Shown one piece after another: positions 1 through 11,489 of a DNA stretch of 64,000 nt (its first letter is position 1; each line of letters begins with the position of its first letter). A model generated the notes under the pieces. That model saw nothing but the letters and a program-made list of their open reading frames with translations. It was not told the DNA's origin and searched no databases. Source of the DNA: Gremmenia infestans (taxonomy: Eukaryota > Ascomycota > Leotiomycetes > Helotiales > Hamatocanthoscyphaceae); the NCBI GenBank assembly GCA_032629725.1, contig JAFEVB010000029.1, forward strand, positions 62,001 through 126,000, in the 5' to 3' direction. The position numbers and the translations under genes were made by a program.

Positions 1-216
1 TTTTCAAACGGAAACACACAAGACCACCTGAATAGCTGGTCCTGGGGTGCAGCTCGAGATAAGACTCCCTCGGGCCTTTTGAAAGATAATTCTGGACCCC
101 CTACTCGCAGAGGTAGTATGGCCCATATTCTAAACCCAGCAGAAACGGCTGAAAGAGACGAAGAGCATGAAGAAGACTTGCGGGAAGAAGACCGGAAGCG
201 GAAACGGCTGCAATAG
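1..216 (+). CDS. C-terminal end of an unidentified protein (5' truncated)
   Basis: Frame 1 is open from the first base to a TAG at 214-216 and encodes 71 residues. The tail is hydrophilic: a Gly/Ser/Arg stretch, then a short motif reading RGSMAHILNPAETAERDEE, an acidic run, and a basic end (DRKRKRLQ) that looks like a nuclear localisation signal. This is the composition of a nuclear regulatory protein. A transcription factor tail (for instance GATA-type) is possible, but I cannot identify the family from the C-terminus alone. The start and any upstream exons lie outside the window. The last 160 bases have no stop in this frame and no splice acceptor is needed. Confidence 0.6.
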   Translation, partial: FSNGNTQDHLNSWSWGAARDKTPSGLLKDNSGPPTRRGSMAHILNPAETAERDEEHEEDLREEDRKRKRLQ

Positions 217-1122
217 ATGAGGTTTCTTGGGTTTCCTTCCACTTTCTGTTTCGGCTTCTTTGTCATGATCGTATCACGGAGACTGGTCTTGGGTGGCTTT
301 GATCTAAGATTTATTGTACCACTTGCACGGTAGCGTATAACTTTACATGGGCCTGCGAGGGGAGGCATTTGCATTGTAGAAGGACCTTTCCATGTTTCCT
401 CTGTAATGCGGACTCGGATTTGGGGACAATGGCAAGGTGGAATGAAGGCTGGCGCAAATTTACCAGCTACGATATGTTGAAAGGGGTTTCGAAACTCGAA
501 TTGAATGACGTGGGTGTGGGAGACTATTATGATTGGTCTGGTCTGGTCTGGTTGGTCCGGGTGAGGATACCAAAAGCATTTTAATATATGCTTGAGCCGG
601 AATGGAATGTTTTAACAATATAATACTATTTAAGATGTAATTACTCTAGAGTCTAGATGAACGAGTATGTCAATACATCTAGGCAATTTTATCTCGGAAA
701 TACAGTATTCTCGAGGCAAGGTCCTTAGTACTACCAATAAGGCATGATGATTTGAAAATCTTTGGGCGTTACTGTTATTGTGGTGCATGTATCCATGTTC
801 CACGATTCTACGCACCCGGCTCTCTGGCTCTGGGAATTGTAGATCCCTTGGCCACGACTCTACTTCTGCGAGTAATGAAACATTCGTACAAACTTAAATA
901 CGAAGTGCAACGCACATCTCCTCCCCTCCTCCTAGTGGACGAAGCCCTTCTCGTCGGATCCCTACGAGACATGGCGAGCAAGCAGCAGAGACAGACTTTC
1001 TTTCCCACAAGAATTGAACAAGTATTTGGATTATTACGCAAAGTAAGACATATTGAAACATTGGCGTTGCCTGAGCGAAAGCCTACAGTATCACATTACG
1101 CACACCACTTCTCATGATCACA
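217..1122. other. Intergenic, convergent gene ends
   Basis: This lies between a plus-strand and a minus-strand stop codon, so it holds two 3' untranslated regions. Short ORFs in several frames (up to about 120 codons) overlap each other and show no protein-like composition. I see nothing else in it. Confidence 0.5.
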
Positions 1123-2843
1123 TCACACCCCAAGCTTCTCCAACTCACTCTCAACCTGGCCTTTCAGGTTTAACACCACACTCCACACTTCCTTGACGCA
1201 CTCATCACTTGCAACCCCCGGCCCGAATACCGCTTTCATCTTATCTTCGTGCCATCTGACCTTCTCCAGCTTCAACTGGCTCTTCAGCCCATTCATCTTC
1301 TGCACGGTGGTGCTCGTTGCTTCTCTGGCGATACACCCAATCCCGAAGCTGCAATCGTCTTGGGTATCCCAGACTGGGTGGAGACCGAAGGCGTGGCAGA
1401 AGAATCTGTGGGCGGTGTATTTGGGCCGGTGTGCAGGAGGAAGCCCGCTTTGCATATCGACCGCCAGCAAGGCTTCTCGTGAGAAGGAGGGCGCTTGTGA
1501 GGGCCATGGTATACTTGGAGGCAGTGGAACTGCTGTACGTTGATGGATAGCGGTCCATCGGGTGTTGTAGAGCTCGAGTTGTTTTGAAGCTTCTGTAAAT
1601 ACAAGCTTGATATCCGAGCCAACAGGTCCGGTTTCTTGTCGAGAGTGGCGAGGAGGAATTTGCATGTAAGGGTTGAAGAAATCATGGTGCATATTATAAC
1701 TGTCTTCTTCATCGAAAGCATCCATAGCTTCAAAGTGATCTATGTATACTCCTTCCTCGTGCCGACCCATAACGTCCATGAAGAAATCCACTCTTGGCTG
1801 GCTGGAATACCCGTATGCCGCTGCTACTCCTGTAGTAGCAAAATCGGAAAGACGTCGAGAATTCAAATGATAATAGGCTGAGTCGTCAACATCCATTTCA
1901 GTATCAAGACCGACCTCCTCGACATAATGCAAAGGTGGCTCGAGCATACACTCAGTTGGGAGGTTTCTATAGTTGGAAAACACCCCACTGAGGCGTATAT
2001 TACCAAGGTTCCTCTCTAGCATATTGATGTTGTTCAGCATAACTTCCGGCATAGAGCACGATATTCGTTCGTCATTGGGCTCAATGGGATCGTGATGTGT
2101 TATCCCAGCCCCTATACTGTGGAAACATCCATTGCCTGAGCACGCAAAGCAGTAGAAGGGGGTTCCGTTCGCCGAATCCCAGGTTTCAAAAGGTTGTGTG
2201 GGTACAGAAGGAGCAGGAGCAGGAGCAGGAGCGGGTGTGTACTGCGGCCTTGCATGATAACCTTAGAGTCAGCATTGTCTGATATGGAGGTCTTTGGGGT
2301 TCAAATAATGTTCTATGGGAGTTAAGATAATACTTCAAGACTAGTCGACTTCTACACCTGCTCCTCAAATATCGAAGTAGGAAATACTCCCTTCGAAAAT
2401 GTTACTTACCGAATATTTTCTGGGGGTGAGCCCTCGCTCTTCTCGTAAGTCTGACAAGATGTTGACGATCGTGGTGTTTTCCACTTCTGGCTTTTGGGGA
2501 TCTTCGCTGTTGAACCTTGAAGCTCGCCATGGCTTTTCTTTTTCGATGATCGAAACAAGTTCCAAGCTTCCCAAGCTGGTGTGTTTCTACTCGATCCTTG
2601 ACTATTGCTGCGAGATGTTCTCTCTCGTACTTGTTGAGTTTCAGCCCAGCGATCCGGAGAGCTTACCAAAGAAGTGAGACCATTTTCAGCCGGCTGTGGT
2701 TGTTGAGGATTTGAGTAGGACCTGGAGCTCGATCTACCACCCCCGAAAGGCAGCTTGAAACGACTGGGCGGTTGCGGTTGCTTTCCCCTCCGTTTTCGTC
2801 CCTCGTTCGGCCGCATGTTGCTCCCTTGCCGTGGACAAAGCAA
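1123..2843 (-). CDS. Fungal protein with Cys motif and degenerate J-domain-like C-terminus
   Basis: Two exons, 2843-2410 and 2248-1123, are joined by an intron with donor GTAAGTAAC and acceptor TGCAAG. The phase-2 junction keeps one frame of 519 residues. The N-terminus is basic and Ser/Gln/Pro-rich with a GRKRRGK patch. An Ala-Pro repeat follows the junction, then a FYCFACSGNGCFHS cysteine cluster near residue 170. The middle is acidic and Tyr-rich. The last 46 residues (KVRWHEDKMKAVFGPG...) resemble the RWHPDK segment at the end of many fungal DnaJ-like proteins, but the HPD tripeptide reads HED, so co-chaperone activity is unlikely. The start could also be the Met at 2816. No function can be assigned. 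Confidence 0.75.
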
Positions 2844-4090
2844 GCGGCACCAATTTATGATGTGTCAGGCGAAATAGGACATTAAAAGTCGATGATAACG
2901 CTTTCCAGCATGAAGGAGATGGAGCTAATCTGCCACGCAGGCCAAAATGCAGATGGAACTGCTTGGACCCCCGAGTGAGAAAAACAGACATATTAGAATT
3001 CTCAAGATACTTTAATATAGTAGAGGGACGCTTGGACTGGTTTGATCAATGTGCCACGAGAAAACTCTCATCGATTGCCACTTGGAGCAAACAAGTACAC
3101 ATCACTTGAGAGGAAACCCAACTCACAGCCTGACTGGCGGGTACGGCAGCATGCAGAAACCGATCTACTAGCTGCGAGGCATCACCTATAGTCGACACAG
3201 CAGCCTTGTATGAGGGGTCAGGTCATACTGAGTTGTAGGGGGGGTGTTGTTTCCCAGCTGCAACGGAGGGAATGTTGGCAGAAGATCGAGCGGCGAAGGT
3301 AATACAAGAGAAGGAGATCCTGATTGCAGGCGCATCTGTACGATGTGGGTACAGCATGTGGGTGACATGAAGCTGCCGCACCTTTGCCACATTATTCTCA
3401 CCTAGTGATGGCAAGTGAGGTGTCTTAGAACAAGTACGGTACAGAATGCTTGACTGTGACCGTATATGAGGCTACACAAAAACTCCGAGCGTTGTTGGAC
3501 GAGTGTAGACACGAGAGAGCAAGGGTTCAAATAACCAAGGCAATTTTCTAATACAAGAGAACTTTCTCTCCGTCTGCTGTCATTGAAATGCACATTTGAT
3601 CCCACTAGGACAAGTCCGCAGCTGAAACCCGGAACATATTTCAAAGATTGGCGAGAGCTAGGTAGATAGATTTGCCCACTGTGGTCGTAAAATGCACTCA
3701 AATCCTCCGTGACAACTATGCCCCTTCTCTAGGATTCTCTCAAGACTAAACTGTAGAGTATACCTACCTACCCTAGCATGATACCAATTCCTAAATGGGT
3801 CTGATAATCGAAGAAGATCTAGCTTCTCTTTGAGCGTCTAAATATACAAGCGAAAGGTCACGTTGACCAGAAGCTTCTTTGAACATGATCGAAATGGTGT
3901 GCTTCATATTACAGGGAAGAGCCACTTGGGCTAGCCGACAATGTCAAATGGCTTGGTGGGTACTGAAGCAATGAACGTATCCGTATAATCCCAAAGAATT
4001 ATTATATAACTCATCATTCAAATGCCAATGCTCATTGTCCCCCGATCCCAAAACGCCAAACTTCCTGAAGTCATTGTACCCAGAATGGAA
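2844..4090. other. Intergenic
   Basis: This is upstream DNA of the preceding minus-strand gene and the 3' region of the next one. Small minus-strand ORFs near 3186-3701 overlap in different frames and lack splice-linked continuity. Nothing else is supported. Confidence 0.5.
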
Positions 4091-4807
4091 TCAAGCCGTC
4101 TCTTCAGCCCGCAGACATCCTAAGCATAATACCTCTCCCTCTGTTCCCCTCTCAACACAACATCTGCTGCATACCATACCCCTATGTCCTGTACCCCAAT
4201 CTCTGTCCTGATTCTTCGTATCGTCGCCACTTTTCCTCAAACCCTCCTCTTTCTGCAATGAGAAAGACAAAGCATCCATCATTTCAGTGTCCTTGCTCAC
4301 CGCAACAGCAGAACCTAAACACTCCCGTATACAAATATAACAAGTTCTCTTCCCACAGCATTCACAATCGGCAAAAGCATCAAGCTCGGATTTGACAGTT
4401 GGCTTCCGACGGCAGATATGGCAAGGACTGAGTATGACGCTCTTCCTGGGCGACAGTGCTTCGTGGTGTATGGCATCTGGGTGTGGAAGGTGAAGCTGAT
4501 AGAGATCGGGGTTTGAGACATAGGCCTTTTCAACGCGTATTCTCTTGCTGTCGTGAAATCGTTTTGAATTTGGTAGGATATGCCGCCTTTCTATATGCTG
4601 TATTTCTTCTCTGGCTTCGTTTGGGGATGTAAAATCTGAGTGTCGAGCGACATGAGGGCTATGTAACTATGTCAGTAGGTACCGATGTCTCTTGGACAAA
4701 AGAACGAACCTGGAAATCTTCATCTGCACTTCGCTGGCACTGTCATCATCCCTCCTCCGCTTGCGGCTGTTTAAAGGCGAAACTGGCGCTTGGGCGATTG
4801 AGGGCAT
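4091..4807 (-). CDS. Small cysteine-rich, probably zinc-binding fungal protein
   Basis: Two exons, 4807-4710 and 4658-4091, encode 221 residues. The 51-base intron has donor GTTCGT, a TACTGAC branch point and acceptor CATAG, with a phase-2 junction. The N-terminus carries a nuclear-type basic patch (SRKRRRDDD). From residue 112 there is a dense cysteine array: CHIC, then CECC at 131-134, C139, C142 and C146, and near the end CSRCC at 196-200 followed by CLGC at 211-214. The spacing is that of a treble-clef or RING/FYVE-like zinc domain split by a hydrophilic loop, though no named family fits exactly. Reading exon 2 alone gives only fragments, so the splice is what reveals the gene. It is probably a nuclear protein; function unknown. 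Confidence 0.8.
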
Positions 4808-5667
4808 GGCGCTTGTTGATGTTACTATACTGGAGATGTGCTGCGGGCAAAAGGATGCACAGTGGTTGCCAGAGCTTATTGGTAGAGAACCGGCGAGAAC
4901 CGTTAGACTGGGAGAAGCAACGAGTAGGAGAGATCCTTTGTAGGCTCGAGTCCAGAAATGAACGGAATTGGGGTCTTACCCGGAAGATGCAGGAGGTTGG
5001 AGACTGATGGTGTTGGTGGTGGAAGACGGAGGTCGTCGTACCTTATACGGAGGGTGATCTGGGACGGCTAGGGCCGAGCCCCCCTGTAGCCGCCGCTGCC
5101 CGCCCTGAACTCATCCCCATCCCTAAAGCGACCCTCAGGAACCAGAACAGTAAGCATTGTCGTAAACGAATTTGAGTATACCGCAGTCCGGAATAAAGAT
5201 TAATAATGTATTACTTTGTTTGGACGGTTATATGAAAAGCTTTGGTATCAGATGATCAGGTAGTCAGATGAACTGATCAAAAATCAAATATACCATGGTA
5301 AGTTACCATTAATTGTCTAACAGCTATATATTGCTTTCTATGGAACTCTATAATGTCTTACGTGCGACCTAGCACCGTCTCGAATTCAATGCAGCTTCAC
5401 CGTTGAGACTCTAAGAGGTGGCATCATTTAGCAACCGTGTCTATCTAGGCACCTTTTACATGCAGATATGAGAAGCTGCTCTCTCTCACTTCGCTTAGAA
5501 AAGGGGAGGGGGAGGCAGGACCAATGTAAGATTTATACATTTAATTAATCATTACTACAGTGACACATAATATCTAAGCCCCCATCAAAATGCTTTCAAA
5601 GCAATGATAAACTCCTCCCACATTTTTCTTTCTTATGCATGTTTGTTAACATAATTCGTTTCCTCCT
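4808..5667. other. Intergenic
   Basis: Promoter of the cysteine-rich gene on the minus strand, then the 3' region of the large membrane-protein gene. The second half is AT-rich. A possible 5'-UTR intron donor (GGTAAGACC on the minus strand) lies near 4980. No gene is seen. Confidence 0.45.
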
Positions 5668-8600
5668 CTATCCACCAACCACTCCCTGCCAGTTTTGCCA
5701 CTGACACCCACAGCCTCCGGTGCCTCCATCAAAGCCACCAAGACTCGGATCCGAAGGACCACTCGCACCAAATAGTAAGTTTGCCGGATTGATCAGCGTC
5801 CCTCCGAAGTCCCTCTGCTCTTTCAAAATTATCCCACTGCCCTTCTCAATACCCTCTCGGTCGTCCATCGAGTAACAGTACAGCATTTTCGTATTAGCAT
5901 CACCACCATGTCTATCTGTCGTAAGTGTGATAGGATACGGGAAGGACCCAGGTTGAGACAAGTCATGCGCGGGATCTTTGCTAATAGTATGTGTGCTGTT
6001 GAGGAGTCGAGTGGTAGTGTTCATGCGGGTCCATATTTGCACCAAGAAGCGCGTCTGTGTCCAGGTGCAGCGGAAAGACGCCTCGGACTCCCGAGCACCG
6101 CCATTCTCGTCATCGGGCACTGCGCCGTTGTCTGTGGTAGACGACTTATCCAGGTCAAGGGATTTGAGGAAGATGGATCGATCGAAATAGGTGTAGAAGC
6201 CGTAGTGCTCTGTGGGGAGACCGCGGTCGTAGAGCCGGATGGGTTGCTGGGTGGGAAGAGGAAGCAGGTTCGCCGGTGCGGCAGTGTTATCCGAGTTCAG
6301 GCTCGGTGGGGGAATGATGGAGGAGATATTAGGGAACATGTCGGATGAGTTGTCTTGAGACTGGCGCTCCATCAGGCTCCTCTTACTCGTTGTAGAGTTG
6401 CACGATGGCAAAAAGGATATGAAGAAAGGTGTCGGCTCTCCCGCTTTGTTGCTGGAAGCAATTTTGTCTGTTGTGTTTCCCAAGAAGAAGTTATCTGCAA
6501 ATGATGGAGGTGCTGGTGAAGGTACAAAAGTAACAATATCCCGAGCCTTGAGAAGAACGCTTTTGATAAGTTGTCCCGCAGATACAGCGTTCCCACCAAC
6601 GGCGCGAGTCCCAAGAGTTGGATTTCCAGTAACATTCTTGAAAGTATCATTTTCTGAACTACTATTATCCCACTGAACGTAGAGAAGGAAGTTTGGCTGG
6701 TTCGCCTGGTTGGGAGCAATCGATGATTGAACCTCTTTGGGCAAGGAGCAGCTCCACTGAGTTGCCGGGAAAACACACCCAGTATTTGTTACGGTATTGG
6801 TTGGAGCAACTACTGTTGAGAGTCCGGTAAACATAGGAGGAAAACCTGTCAAATTTACCCACTGGGATGGCCCAATTGTCGTATTTGGTTTTCGAGACAA
6901 GGTTGTGGCCAGGGCAACGATTAATATAAGCATTGCTAAGAGCCCAATGATCAGCCCCAGGATGCACCGACGCTTCTTGCGACCTTCAGCGCCCCCTCGG
7001 CCATAGCACCCTCTCTTGGGAATGCATCCACGCCCTCGCCACCATCCACCAGCTTTATGAGCTACAGCATCCTCCTTCTCGTGTCGTCGACGCTTGGCTT
7101 CAGATTTGTTTGCCTTTTTGGAAGTCACCTGGACATGCTCGGTTGTGAAAAGCAATACGTTTTGCCTTGGTGGTAACTCAGCCGGGTATGAAGAATTAAG
7201 ATTTATCGGCCTTCGATCAGGGTGAGCTAAAGGTGCAGTGGTCATTTGAATGGCCCCTGGAGATGCCATTGCTTGCTGCATACCTGGCGATATGGGTCCA
7301 GGGGATGCGGGTTGCTGAAGAGTAAGAACATGACCGGGTGGGAAGACTGCGCGATACCTGGGATTGCGAGAGGGCGAAGGTGAATACGGTGGGGGTGGTG
7401 GAGTTGCAGAAGGGGATTGAGTTCGTTGGACCGGGAGCTGTGCGCGCTGTAGAACTGCGATCTGAGCATGCTGAATTACTGGTAAATTGCCAGAGTGGCT
7501 GGTACTCGAAATATCGTTGATGCCACCAATTTGAGGCTGTACATAAGGATTGTTGCTTTGCAAACCTCTCGAATTGGGCGCATCAGATAATACAGGAACT
7601 GCTCGGTCGTTTGAGAGCTCGTTTATTGACCTGGAAGAGTTGAAGCGAGAAAGATCACTTGACGCTATACTAGACATTGTTGAGGCAGCTTCGAACCCTG
7701 CAACTTCGGATAGAACGATTGGTAAAGTGCCTGTGGATGCTTGGACTTTGTGTCTGGTCTCCTGAAGTACTGGGGATTGCCCGACCGGTCTTGTATCTTT
7801 CGAGTCAACATTCCACCAGGGGTCTGATTGAATAGTTGTTGATGTTTCTGGTGTCAAGGGTGAAAATTGCTTTTCCCAGGACTTCCCCTCTCTCTCCACA
7901 TCTTGAGCCTTTGCAGCAGCAATGGCAAGATTAGGAACAGCGGGTGGGTGTTGATCTTCGGGGCTCCGGGTCGCAAATGTATTCGACCGCGTTAAGAAAG
8001 GCGTGGTAATATAGTTCCACCACCCCTTCGAGCGCCGCCGAGTTGCAACAGTACTAACACTCGCATGCTTGGAGGCGTTATTTGCCCCAGTCACTGAGAC
8101 CGCACGTGCCGTCCTGGCGATTATAGGGCTCTCATCCTCCTCGAAAACTGTACAAGTTGAAACGACACGGGACCTGGAGTGATCTGAGGTATATTCATCA
8201 TCTTCCCAGGACGTGCCATTGTCAGAATCGGGAGAAAAATAACTCGTCTGAGCCGCGACTCTCTGCTGTTCTTTTTTAAGAACAGAATCTGGTACCTTGG
8301 GAACAGGTGGTGCGTTCTGACTTGTGTACACTTCTTCGTTGTTGACGGCTTGGGAGTATATACTTGATGCTGGATGAGGACGGGGATTCAAAGGTGACCA
8401 ATCAGATACTTCTTGAGCAGGTGTGATGATGATAGTTGGAGTGTCTGGGGTATGGTGTGTTCGGTCATAACTTCGGACTATATTCGATATGTCTGAAGAA
8501 GCTGTCTGAGGACTCAAGGACGGTTGGGAGACGTCGGAGGAGGGAATCGAAAGACCAATCATGATGGGCCTATCATTGGGGCTCAAGTCATCAATTGATT

Positions 8601-9291
8601 TGAGAGGAGAAGCCGTCAGAGTTGACGGCACCTTTTGCGAGGCATTCGTCGCATATGTGGCTCCAGAAATTGCAACTCCGGAAGGCACAGCTGGGATGGA
8701 AGGCACTGTGTCTGGAGCTCTTATCAAACCCAAACCCTTGGTCTTTTTTGACTTTGACTTCCAGAACTTCCCCGATGCTTGTGATTGCATCGATTCCCCG
8801 TTCAGCGCTTGAAGAGCAGCCAAATCAACGAAATACCCCCTCTGCGGCATCGTCTTTGAAGGCTGCACCTGTACTGGAGGAGACGCATCCTGATGTCTTG
8901 TGAAAGTTGTTACTAGTTTGATCCCAGCTTTTGCATTCTGCTTCTTCTGCCTGCCTCTTGACTTGTCTCGGGTTGGCTTGTGTACAGAATATCTCTTATC
9001 TGGTTTCCGCGTATTTGTCCGATTTGCGGCTACGGTACTCACTCCACCACCAGTGCTATCTAAAGGCCTGGGCCATTGTGTGGTTCGTCCTAGGTGTTTG
9101 TCTGAATCCGACGAGCTATCTTCTTCATCCCAGGAGTCATCACCACTCTCTTCGCCATCAAAAACAGTATTGAATGGATTGCTTATAGATTTTGTGGAAG
9201 GAATGTCTTTCGAGGTACTTGGTATTGCTTGTGTACCTCTGGTGGTAGCCATGTTGCTAAGATCGTATATCGAAACAGTTCGAGGCTGCAA
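5668..9291 (-). CDS. Large Ser/Pro-rich single-pass membrane protein, predicted type II
   Basis: One uninterrupted ORF of 1,207 codons. The first ~770 residues are low-complexity, rich in Ser, Pro, Thr and Asn, with an acidic serine run near residue 50 (ESGDDSWDEEDSSSDS) and a PPPPPYSPSPS stretch near residue 650. A strongly basic block follows (KRRRHEKED, GRKKRR), then one hydrophobic helix near residues 776-799 (CILGLIIGLLAMLILIVALATT). By the positive-inside rule the N-terminus is cytoplasmic. The outer domain of about 400 residues has many N-x-S/T sites, paired cysteines, and ends in Gly/Cys (GGTGGCGCQWQNW). Similar fungal proteins are often labelled 'glycoprotease family', but I see no protease motif. 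Met14 (9252) is an alternative start. Likely a cell-surface or secretory-pathway protein. Confidence 0.85.
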   Translation of the reverse strand: MQPRTVSIYDLSNMATTRGTQAIPSTSKDIPSTKSISNPFNTVFDGEESGDDSWDEEDSSSDSDKHLGRTTQWPRPLDSTGGGVSTVAANRTNTRKPDKRYSVHKPTRDKSRGRQKKQNAKAGIKLVTTFTRHQDASPPVQVQPSKTMPQRGYFVDLAALQALNGESMQSQASGKFWKSKSKKTKGLGLIRAPDTVPSIPAVPSGVAISGATYATNASQKVPSTLTASPLKSIDDLSPNDRPIMIGLSIPSSDVSQPSLSPQTASSDISNIVRSYDRTHHTPDTPTIIITPAQEVSDWSPLNPRPHPASSIYSQAVNNEEVYTSQNAPPVPKVPDSVLKKEQQRVAAQTSYFSPDSDNGTSWEDDEYTSDHSRSRVVSTCTVFEEDESPIIARTARAVSVTGANNASKHASVSTVATRRRSKGWWNYITTPFLTRSNTFATRSPEDQHPPAVPNLAIAAAKAQDVEREGKSWEKQFSPLTPETSTTIQSDPWWNVDSKDTRPVGQSPVLQETRHKVQASTGTLPIVLSEVAGFEAASTMSSIASSDLSRFNSSRSINELSNDRAVPVLSDAPNSRGLQSNNPYVQPQIGGINDISSTSHSGNLPVIQHAQIAVLQRAQLPVQRTQSPSATPPPPPYSPSPSRNPRYRAVFPPGHVLTLQQPASPGPISPGMQQAMASPGAIQMTTAPLAHPDRRPINLNSSYPAELPPRQNVLLFTTEHVQVTSKKANKSEAKRRRHEKEDAVAHKAGGWWRGRGCIPKRGCYGRGGAEGRKKRRCILGLIIGLLAMLILIVALATTLSRKPNTTIGPSQWVNLTGFPPMFTGLSTVVAPTNTVTNTGCVFPATQWSCSLPKEVQSSIAPNQANQPNFLLYVQWDNSSSENDTFKNVTGNPTLGTRAVGGNAVSAGQLIKSVLLKARDIVTFVPSPAPPSFADNFFLGNTTDKIASSNKAGEPTPFFISFLPSCNSTTSKRSLMERQSQDNSSDMFPNISSIIPPPSLNSDNTAAPANLLPLPTQQPIRLYDRGLPTEHYGFYTYFDRSIFLKSLDLDKSSTTDNGAVPDDENGGARESEASFRCTWTQTRFLVQIWTRMNTTTRLLNSTHTISKDPAHDLSQPGSFPYPITLTTDRHGGDANTKMLYCYSMDDREGIEKGSGIILKEQRDFGGTLINPANLLFGASGPSDPSLGGFDGGTGGCGCQWQNWQGVVGG

Positions 9292-10004
9292 TCAAAGTGA
9301 AGAAGGGATCTGAGCGGTATGGTATGCGTTTCGCGTGTCGTTGAATGTGAGGGTTGGTTTGAGGCGGGTATCTTCGTTTTTGAGTTTGGTAGGTCAAGTT
9401 GAACTTGGGGGAAAGAAAGACCAGGACGCGAGGGTCTAGGAAAATGAATCCAACCTTCATGAAATATGGACAGGAAGCATCGTATGGTTCAATGTAGACT
9501 ACCTAGCTATTCTGGTGGGGACAATAGTAAAAGAACAATAAGGAGTGTAAATCTTGGTGAATCGAGTAGTTTGGGAAGGACAGTAAATCGGTCGAAGCCG
9601 GAGGAACATGCGACAAGAAGACGAAAAGAGAGTACGTATTGAACAAGAAAGAAAAATGAAACAAAGGGTTGATGGCCATCGGTTCGAGGCCATGGGCTTT
9701 TGAAGTCTTGCTTGCACGACCAAACCCAAACCATGTCTGCCGCAGACCCAGACTACCAGGGCAGGCGGTGGATTCCGGACAGCCAAAAATAAGATGGCAC
9801 GTTCTCATTCGACAGCAGTCGCAGATAGATCATTTGGAGGTTCTGTACAAACCTGTCACGGTCGTTTTTCGTTGGACGACTGTTGCAATACGCGCCCATG
9901 CAAATGAACCATTGGGTGGCGCTTCGAAGCCGCCGAAGCCAATGAGACGCGAGCAGTCTAAAAACATATGATTAAGAGTTCCCGGTGGGCGCGAAGGGAA
10001 CAAA

Positions 10005-10052
10005 GAGAGGTATAAGGAGAGGTATAAGGAGAGGTATAAAGAGAGGTATAAG
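10005..10052. repeat. 12-bp minisatellite, four tandem copies
   Basis: Four head-to-tail copies of GAGAGGTATAAG, with one base changed at the end of copy three. The unit is a multiple of three, so the minus strand reads as Leu-Ser-Leu-Tyr repeats. That explains the spurious ORF across it. Confidence 0.9.
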
Positions 10053-10611
10053 GTAAGGCAAATCACTCGACTGACGATGGAGAACTGACGGACAAGAGGG
10101 TTTTGGTGATTTACGAGAAGGTGGGGAGAGGGGTGGGGGTGGGCCAACCAAAGTTCTGCCATGCTTAGCTTACCTTACCTGTTGGACAACCCGTTTATGG
10201 ATTAGTTTCAACCTCCCACGCCCCCCCCCTTGTGCAGTGAGGTGAGATCGCAGTGATGGTTCCACAACACGTTGGGAACATCTCTCAACTCACCAGCCAG
10301 AGAATGGTTTCGAACAACATATATGTAAAAGGCCAACCCTACTTTACTTCTCTTCAACCAGCTACAGGTGCAGGACAATACCTTCGTACCTAGCAGCCAA
10401 TCATATACCGTAGCTGCACGGATTAATGCATACTGTACCTACCCTACTTAGCCCTACCCCTAGGTACCCGTAGGAGTACAGTACCGGTACTGCAGTATCA
10501 GGACCAATTTCATGATATCTTGATATACAGTCCGAGTAGGTGATGCCGACTTGAAGGGCTGAGAAAGGCGAATAAGAACATGGTACATATACGGTATTAA
10601 CTTGCCCTCTC

Positions 10612-10646
10612 AATATAATATAATATAATATAATACAATATAATAC
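10612..10646. repeat. AT-rich pentamer microsatellite
   Basis: A run of about seven TATAA-type pentamers, interrupted once by a C, followed by a short TACGAG duplication. Confidence 0.8.
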
Positions 10647-11489
10647 GAGTACGAGTACAGCATCAATAGAACCAATCACCAATTCATCTCCTCAATCTCA
10701 TGTCAGCAGTCGAGCCTTCTTTTATTTTAATCATTTACGATAAGTGAACACGCTAGATCTCTATGCAGGAAAGCGAGATGGAGATCAATAGGGGCTATCA
10801 ATTTCCAAAAAAACGCCGCCTTATTTCGACTGCGCTCCTCAAAATCCCACATCCCCATCGTGAAAATATTGTCTTATTCTCTCTCACCTTTCTGTCTGTC
10901 TATCTGTCCTTCTTCTCTCCCCGACTCTCCTCACCTCCACGTCTTTCTCCCGTACCATAGCCTTTACGGTAATATTACCGCATTGCCCACCGCAGCTGTC
11001 ACTCGTGTTTGACGGCTGATAGCAAGAGCTAAGCCTGCGCCGCGCCTTTCCGCTCTCACTCTCGCTCTCACTGGTCTCCTCCACAAATTATTCATCCCCG
11101 TAACGCAACATCCAACGCAACGCAAGATTCTCGCAGGAACGCGCTGCTGCAGTGGTTGAAGCATCCCGAAGAGTCGACATATCATACGAGCGCTTGTAAT
11201 CGCAACCTTCCGCCGTGTACATCGTCCGGCCCACCTCCTCTCATCAGAACAAAATCTCCAGACGGCTCCTCTGCCTTCTGGACCGCCAATTTCGAATCTG
11301 GCGTCATTAAATCCCTCCTCATTTTCCTCTTCTGTCGGTGGATCCTTCTCTCACCGCAGACGACGGTCTTCCGCATCGAGTACTGGGGCACCTTCAAGCT
11401 TAAATACTCACGAGGCGTCTCGCAGTGATCTGGACACTACGTCGCGAGGTGGGACTCTACCTACAATTCCTGGGACGCCAAATATACCT

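Larger units (their letters stand above)
9292..11489. other. Gene-poor 2.2-kb divergent promoter region with simple repeats
   Basis: This separates the minus-strand membrane-protein gene from the plus-strand mannosyltransferase gene. It contains a 12-bp minisatellite, an AT-rich pentamer repeat, and a C/T-rich leader (about 10850-11450) typical of fungal 5' UTRs. ORFs up to about 110 codons are present but are repeat-driven or lack consistent frames. A 5'-UTR intron is possible. Confidence 0.5.

Noticed and set aside
10005..10052. CRISPR-like direct repeats
   Set aside because: Units are contiguous with no spacers, and the window is eukaryotic.
9830..10162. 110-codon minus-strand ORF containing LSLY repeats
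   Set aside because: Produced by the 12-bp minisatellite being a multiple of three.
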